Source of the DNA: JBNKLG01 sp050292235
GTDB lineage: Bacteria; Pseudomonadota; Gammaproteobacteria; Chromatiales; Chromatiaceae
Direction: 5' to 3'
Assembly: GCA_050292235.1 (NCBI GenBank)
Contig: JBNKLG010000009.1
Span: forward strand, 1 to 49,906
Length of the DNA stretch: 49,906 nt
The notes below the pieces were generated by a model, which was not told the DNA's origin, did not search any database, and saw only the letters and a list, made by a program, of their open reading frames with translations. This document shows positions 49,211 to 49,906 of this stretch, one piece after another; positions within the stretch are counted from its first letter, which is position 1; the number at the start of each line of letters is the position of its first letter. A program made the position numbers and the translations under genes.

Positions 49211-49906
49211 CAGGTATCCCGTTTTGCGTAGGCCAGGGCCAAGAGTAACAGTCCGAAGCCGACCATGGGCAGGCTCAGCAGTTGCCCCATGGTCAGCCAG
49301 TCGAAGGCCAGGTAGCCGATAGGTTCATCAGGCATACGAACAAACTCCATGGCCGAGCGGAAGATCCCATAGCCCAGCAAAAAAGCCCCGGATACAGCCC
49401 GGCGGGGGCGTGGCTTGGCCGAAAACCACCAGAGCAGCAAAAACAGCATCAGCCCTTCCAGCGCGGCCTGATAAAGCTGACTGGCATGGACCGGTATGGA
49501 CCAGAGGCCATCTGCCGAGGTGCCCACTCGGTGGCATAGCGCCCAGGTTTGGTCATTGAGGTCGCAGGCCACCCGCATCCCCAGGGCTGACTGAGTGGGG
49601 CCGCCCCAGAGTTCGGCATTGATGAAGTTACCGATGCGGCCGCTCATCAGTCCCAGTGGTACCAGTGGGGCAACAAAATCGGCGATGGCAAAAAAACCCT
49701 TGCCCAGCTTGCGCCCATAGAGCCACATGGCGAGCAGAACCCCCAGCAGCCCGCCGTGAAAGGCCATGCCACCGTCGGTGATATAGAAGAGGCGCATGGG
49801 ATTGGAGAGAAAATGATCCAAGTCATAAATGAGGACATAGCCCAGCCGCCCCCCCAGTACCACACCCAGGGCACCGTAGAACAGCAGGTCCTCCATCTGT
49901 TCTTTC
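49210..49906 (-). CDS. lgt: Prolipoprotein diacylglyceryl transferase (5' end cut by window edge)
   Basis: Inner-membrane enzyme that transfers diacylglycerol to the lipobox cysteine of prolipoproteins, the first step of lipoprotein maturation. Visible are GVVLGGRLGYVLIYDL, DGGMAFHGGLLGVL (conserved His), the Lgt signature SGRIGNFINAELWG, PVHASQLYQAALEG and REAMEFVRMPDEPIG-like FRSAMEFVRMPDEPIG. The 228 residues from the internal Met at 49896 are not a full protein: the frame continues as Lys-Glu-Gln to the edge, and the family is usually 260-290 residues. It begins lgt-thyA-folA. Confidence 0.96.
   Translation of the reverse strand, partial: KEQMEDLLFYGALGVVLGGRLGYVLIYDLDHFLSNPMRLFYITDGGMAFHGGLLGVLLAMWLYGRKLGKGFFAIADFVAPLVPLGLMSGRIGNFINAELWGGPTQSALGMRVACDLNDQTWALCHRVGTSADGLWSIPVHASQLYQAALEGLMLFLLLWWFSAKPRPRRAVSGAFLLGYGIFRSAMEFVRMPDEPIGYLAFDWLTMGQLLSLPMVGFGLLLLALAYAKRDT

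Noticed and set aside
48368..49231. A 287-residue plus-strand open frame opposite thyA
   Set aside because: It mirrors thyA codon by codon, and thyA has all of its catalytic motifs. Long antisense frames are expected in G/C-rich coding DNA.

Overview
The window looks like chromosomal DNA of a free-living or symbiotic gammaproteobacterium. Several gene blocks are classic for that class: ftsY-ftsE-ftsX-rpoH facing M16 peptidase pair-rsmD-coaD-ferredoxin, lptD-surA-pdxA, lgt-thyA-folA, and comF facing bioBFHCD. A DsrC-family protein with both C-terminal cysteines and a CcoI/CcoS pair (cbb3 oxidase assembly) point to a respiring, probably sulfur-metabolising lineage such as the Chromatiales/Thiotrichales group. 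This placement is inference; there is no rRNA gene in the window.

Layout. 1-3.1 kb: nhaD antiporter facing an FKBP isomerase-nadC pair, then a tiny flagellar-rod-like protein. 3.1-5.9 kb (minus): chemoreceptor with a CZB zinc domain, DsrC-like protein, EgtB-like protein. 6.1-9.8 kb (minus): a complete TRAP transporter with a TatT lipoprotein. 9.9-14.5 kb: bolA, a short membrane protein, a degenerate P-loop protein, an MsrA-thioredoxin-MsrB fusion, a VPLPA-CTERM surface protein and an ankyrin lipoprotein. 14.5-19.7 kb: comF facing the biotin operon bioBFHCD, whose genes overlap by a few bases. 19.7-25.1 kb: an A/T-rich Rap1a-like gene between repeats, a lipoprotein plus membrane-bound spermidine synthase, and an alpha/beta hydrolase translationally coupled to an unusual rhomboid-GNAT fusion. 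25.2-29.2 kb (minus): glycosyltransferase, LpxH-like phosphoesterase, HD-GYP, TraB/GumN and a DUF4124-glutaredoxin protein. 29.4-32.0 kb: ccoI-ccoS. 32.1-35.6 kb (minus): ftsY-ftsE-ftsX-rpoH, with a perfect CIRCE element in front of rpoH. 35.9-40.1 kb: M16 pair, rsmD, coaD, ferredoxin and a strong terminator. 40.3-44.8 kb: lptD-surA-pdxA. 44.9-49.9 kb: a caspase-like protein, an HD-GYP sensor, and lgt-thyA-folA (lgt runs off the right edge).

Most of the window is housekeeping DNA. The most unusual items are the intact-looking rhomboid protease domain fused to an acetyltransferase region, the CIRCE operator on rpoH, an FtsE whose Q-loop and ABC signature have degenerated, the DsrC-like/EgtB-like neighbours, and an in-frame 9-bp tandem repeat inside folA. 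I saw no CRISPR array, insertion sequence, tRNA or rRNA. No gene-free stretch exceeds about 300 bases; the longest (35646-35926) holds an 11-bp inverted-repeat pair.
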